Of a stretch of 64,000 nucleotides of DNA, positions 62,105-64,000 are shown in pieces (within the stretch, counting starts at the first letter, position 1; every line of letters begins with the position of its first letter). Below the pieces are notes generated by a model. It was given only the letters and a program-made list of their open reading frames with translations, did no database searches and was not told where the DNA came from. A program made the position numbers and the translations under genes. The DNA comes from Candidatus Methylacidiphilales bacterium (lineage in GTDB: Bacteria > Verrucomicrobiota > Verrucomicrobiia > Methylacidiphilales > CAZTYG01): positions 62,001 through 126,000 of the forward strand of contig JANRJG010000009.1 of the NCBI GenBank assembly GCA_033875315.1. Direction: 5' to 3'.

Positions 62105-64000
62105 CTACTGACCTGGGGTCAAATTGTAAGGCTCACCATCCGGACGCAGGATGCGAACTGTAACAAAAATCAGCAAATTGCGTTTGATGGCCTGTTCAGC
62201 CTTGCTGCGGAAGGCCCTACCTATCAATGGGATGTCTCCCAGAATTGGCACTTTTTCCTCCACCGTGGAGATGTCCTCACGAATTAATCCGCCCAATACC
62301 ATGGTTTGGCCATCTCCGATTTCCATCTGGGCGTTTTCCACTGTGCGAACCGAAAAGACAGGCTGGTTGATAACGTTATTACTAATCACCTGACCGTTGG
62401 GAACACCAAAAAACGCATCTGATTCTGTTGAAAAAATACGCGAACCATAATTGATAAACCCATCAAACTCAGTGATGTCCGGCTTGAGGGTCAGGAAGAC
62501 GCGCTGGCGGTCGACGGTGATGCGAGGCTGGGCCGTAAGTACCACCCCGACGTTGCGAGTTTCAAAGGTAGACGGCCAGGCCGGCACCACTGTGGTGCGG
62601 GATGAAATCGTCGCCGCCGTGACTTGGGCCTCATCGAACTCAGTGGGATAATAAAATTCGCGGGCAATCGTGATAGTTCCTTGAGCCCCATCATTGATGA
62701 TGATTGAAGGAGCCGTCATGAGGTCGAAGCTTTGCTTCTGACTCAGGGCCTCCAAGAGTGCGCGGAAGGCGTTTCCATCGAGAAAGCCACCGATACCGAT
62801 TTTGTTGGGTTCCGTGGCATTAGACGCAGGATCTATCGCACTGGCTCCAGCGCCCAGAAGGGTTGAAATGACATCGGAGGGTTTGATTGCTGAGGCCCCC
62901 TGCAAACCGGTGCTGGCCCCCACGGAGCCGCCTCCGATGCTACTGCCGCCGGACGCCACGATGGAGGTGGGATTGGCCGCCAGCGTGGCATTGATAGCCA
63001 GAGAATTGAGGTCGGTTTGATTAATTTCTACGACACGCGCATCCACTTTGACAACCAAGGCTTCCACCGTGTCCCCAATGACTAGTTCTTCCACTAGGTC
63101 GATCTGGTCTTGGGTGTTTTTGACCGTGAGGATACCGGTGGAGAGGTTGTAAAATGCGGCTGCCCCATCCGTGCTAAAGTCCACGCCACGGGCTTCCAGC
63201 GTAGAACGAATGCTCTCGCTGCCGCCTGACCGGGCGGCATCCCCCGAGTCAACTGGAGTGCGACGGCTGTTCACGGCAGGCTGATTGCCAGCCGATGCGG
63301 AGGGCGCTACGTCAAAGAAACTGGGGCGGGTGGGAAATTCCCGGGTTACTAGAACATCCGTGCGCTCGGTCAAGGGCACAATGAAGACGGCAAACTCATC
63401 CACCCGATATTTAACTCCGGCCAAGTTAGTGATGTAACGCAGCACCTCACCGGCGGGAACATTGTTCAGGCGCAGGCTGAAGGGTTTGCTGGAGGAATTG
63501 ACCCCCTCGTTCTTGACAATGACACTCACTCCGGTGCCTTCCGGATCAAGTTCGCGGGTGCGGTTGGTGATGAAGGTTGCGGCATCGGCAATGGTGGCAT
63601 CACTGAAGTCCACTTGCGGGATGATGATGGAAGTGAGCTTCTGGCTGATAGCAAAATTATTGGAACGGCGGATGGGCTGGACCAATTTGGTGGGATCTGT
63701 GACGCTTTTTTCCGTGCGGGTGTTTTCCGTCCAGCCTTCGCGGGTCTTGGTCAGACGTTCTTGGCGGCTGGATTCACGGCCGATGCGCGCCACCGTGCGA
63801 CGCTTGATAAAAAGCTTGTTCAATTCGATCGCAGCGGGTTTGTTGTAGGGGTCGATGACAAGGACGTCCGAGAAGGATTTTTCGGCGGCGTCAAGCTGGC
63901 CGGTGCCAATCTGATCGCGACCCAGCTTCATCAGGGCTTGCACTTTATTGAGGTTTTTGACGAATTTGCGATCCACTGCCGGGTTGATGGTGGATTCGTC
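62105..64000 (-). CDS. Type IV pilus/type II secretion secretin (Amuc_1098-like), 5' end outside window
   Basis: The visible 631 residues are open to the window edge, so the N-terminus is missing. A repeat-like helical region (QALMKLGRDQIGTGQLDAAE then KSFSDVLVIDPYNKPA) precedes STN/N-domain segments (PFSLRLNNVPAGEVLRYITN). The secretin barrel follows (VDARVVEINQTDLNSLAINA, VISNNVINQPVFSVRTVENA and the signature VPILGDIPLIGRAFRSKAE). This matches the Amuc_1098 type IV pilus outer-membrane protein family of Verrucomicrobiota, an assembly channel for pili. It is convergent with ribF. Confidence 0.85.
   Translation of the reverse strand, partial: DESTINPAVDRKFVKNLNKVQALMKLGRDQIGTGQLDAAEKSFSDVLVIDPYNKPAAIELNKLFIKRRTVARIGRESSRQERLTKTREGWTENTRTEKSVTDPTKLVQPIRRSNNFAISQKLTSIIIPQVDFSDATIADAATFITNRTRELDPEGTGVSVIVKNEGVNSSSKPFSLRLNNVPAGEVLRYITNLAGVKYRVDEFAVFIVPLTERTDVLVTREFPTRPSFFDVAPSASAGNQPAVNSRRTPVDSGDAARSGGSESIRSTLEARGVDFSTDGAAAFYNLSTGILTVKNTQDQIDLVEELVIGDTVEALVVKVDARVVEINQTDLNSLAINATLAANPTSIVASGGSSIGGGSVGASTGLQGASAIKPSDVISTLLGAGASAIDPASNATEPNKIGIGGFLDGNAFRALLEALSQKQSFDLMTAPSIIINDGAQGTITIAREFYYPTEFDEAQVTAATISSRTTVVPAWPSTFETRNVGVVLTAQPRITVDRQRVFLTLKPDITEFDGFINYGSRIFSTESDAFFGVPNGQVISNNVINQPVFSVRTVENAQMEIGDGQTMVLGGLIREDISTVEEKVPILGDIPLIGRAFRSKAEQAIKRNLLIFVTVRILRPDGEPYNLTPGQ

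Noticed and set aside
62110-62125. GGGGTCA motif as another dispersed repeat copy
   Set aside because: It lies inside the secretin coding sequence (end NLTPGQ), where these bases are explained by codons. Coincidence is likelier.

Overview
The window looks like a piece of a Verrucomicrobiota chromosome (inference). The support is an exosortase-type PEP-CTERM surface protein, a type IV pilus secretin of the Amuc_1098 kind at the right edge, DUF1559-like pseudopilin architecture, an ftsH-folP-glmM block, an uninterrupted rplM-rpsI-argCJBDF run, and a Chlamydia-like ribonucleotide reductase beta subunit. Most of the DNA is GC-rich and densely coding. Three stretches are clearly AT-rich and look acquired: about 900-2500, about 3070-4640 and about 33480-33815. 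No rRNA, tRNA or CRISPR array was seen.

Layout. 1-4700: a DUF4174 gene, then an accessory island with a SIR2-like gene and a convergent P-loop ATPase gene, separated by about 900 bp of repeat-rich DNA. 4700-8800: nrdB-nrdA. 9200-12700: a cobalamin riboswitch followed by four overlapping genes (a DUF4465 PEP-CTERM protein, a large surface protein, a pseudopilin and a DUF5522 protein). 12700-13440: a REP-associated tyrosine transposase flanked by its own REP pairs. 13450-19110 (minus): tilS, ftsH, folP, glmM. 19150-24960 (plus): sppA, a CPBP protease, thiL, tsaE, tsaB, alr and two small membrane-protein genes. 24940-28970 (minus): a GNAT gene and dnaE. 29240-33415 (plus): rpsU, an antitoxin/PIN pair, a sugar isomerase-like gene, a flippase-like membrane protein and a CCA-adding enzyme. 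33416-34568: a repeat-rich gap with an AT-rich small ORF and a decayed transposase. 34569-42177 (minus): ispH, argF, argD, argB, argJ, argC, rpsI, rplM. 42309-44144 (plus): ilvB. 44145-44562: nested repeats. 44563-52597: SufT, an IscU/SufU-type scaffold, a rhodanese-like protein and sufC-sufB-ferredoxin-sufD, interrupted by one divergent membrane protein. 52744-59087: small secreted proteins, DUF2017, clpS, and a roadblock/MglA/FHA signalling cluster. 59252-61948 (plus): nrnA, truB, ribF. 62105-64000: a secretin running off the window.

How the parts fit. Most blocks are core metabolism and housekeeping: deoxynucleotide supply, arginine and acetolactate synthesis, Fe-S assembly, the t6A tRNA modification factors TsaB and TsaE, membrane proteolysis, and cell-wall precursor supply through glmM and alr. 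The most distinctive material is the riboswitch-controlled surface operon, the tyrosine-lacking NrdB, the SIR2/ATPase island, and at least three interspersed repeat families associated with Y1-type transposases.
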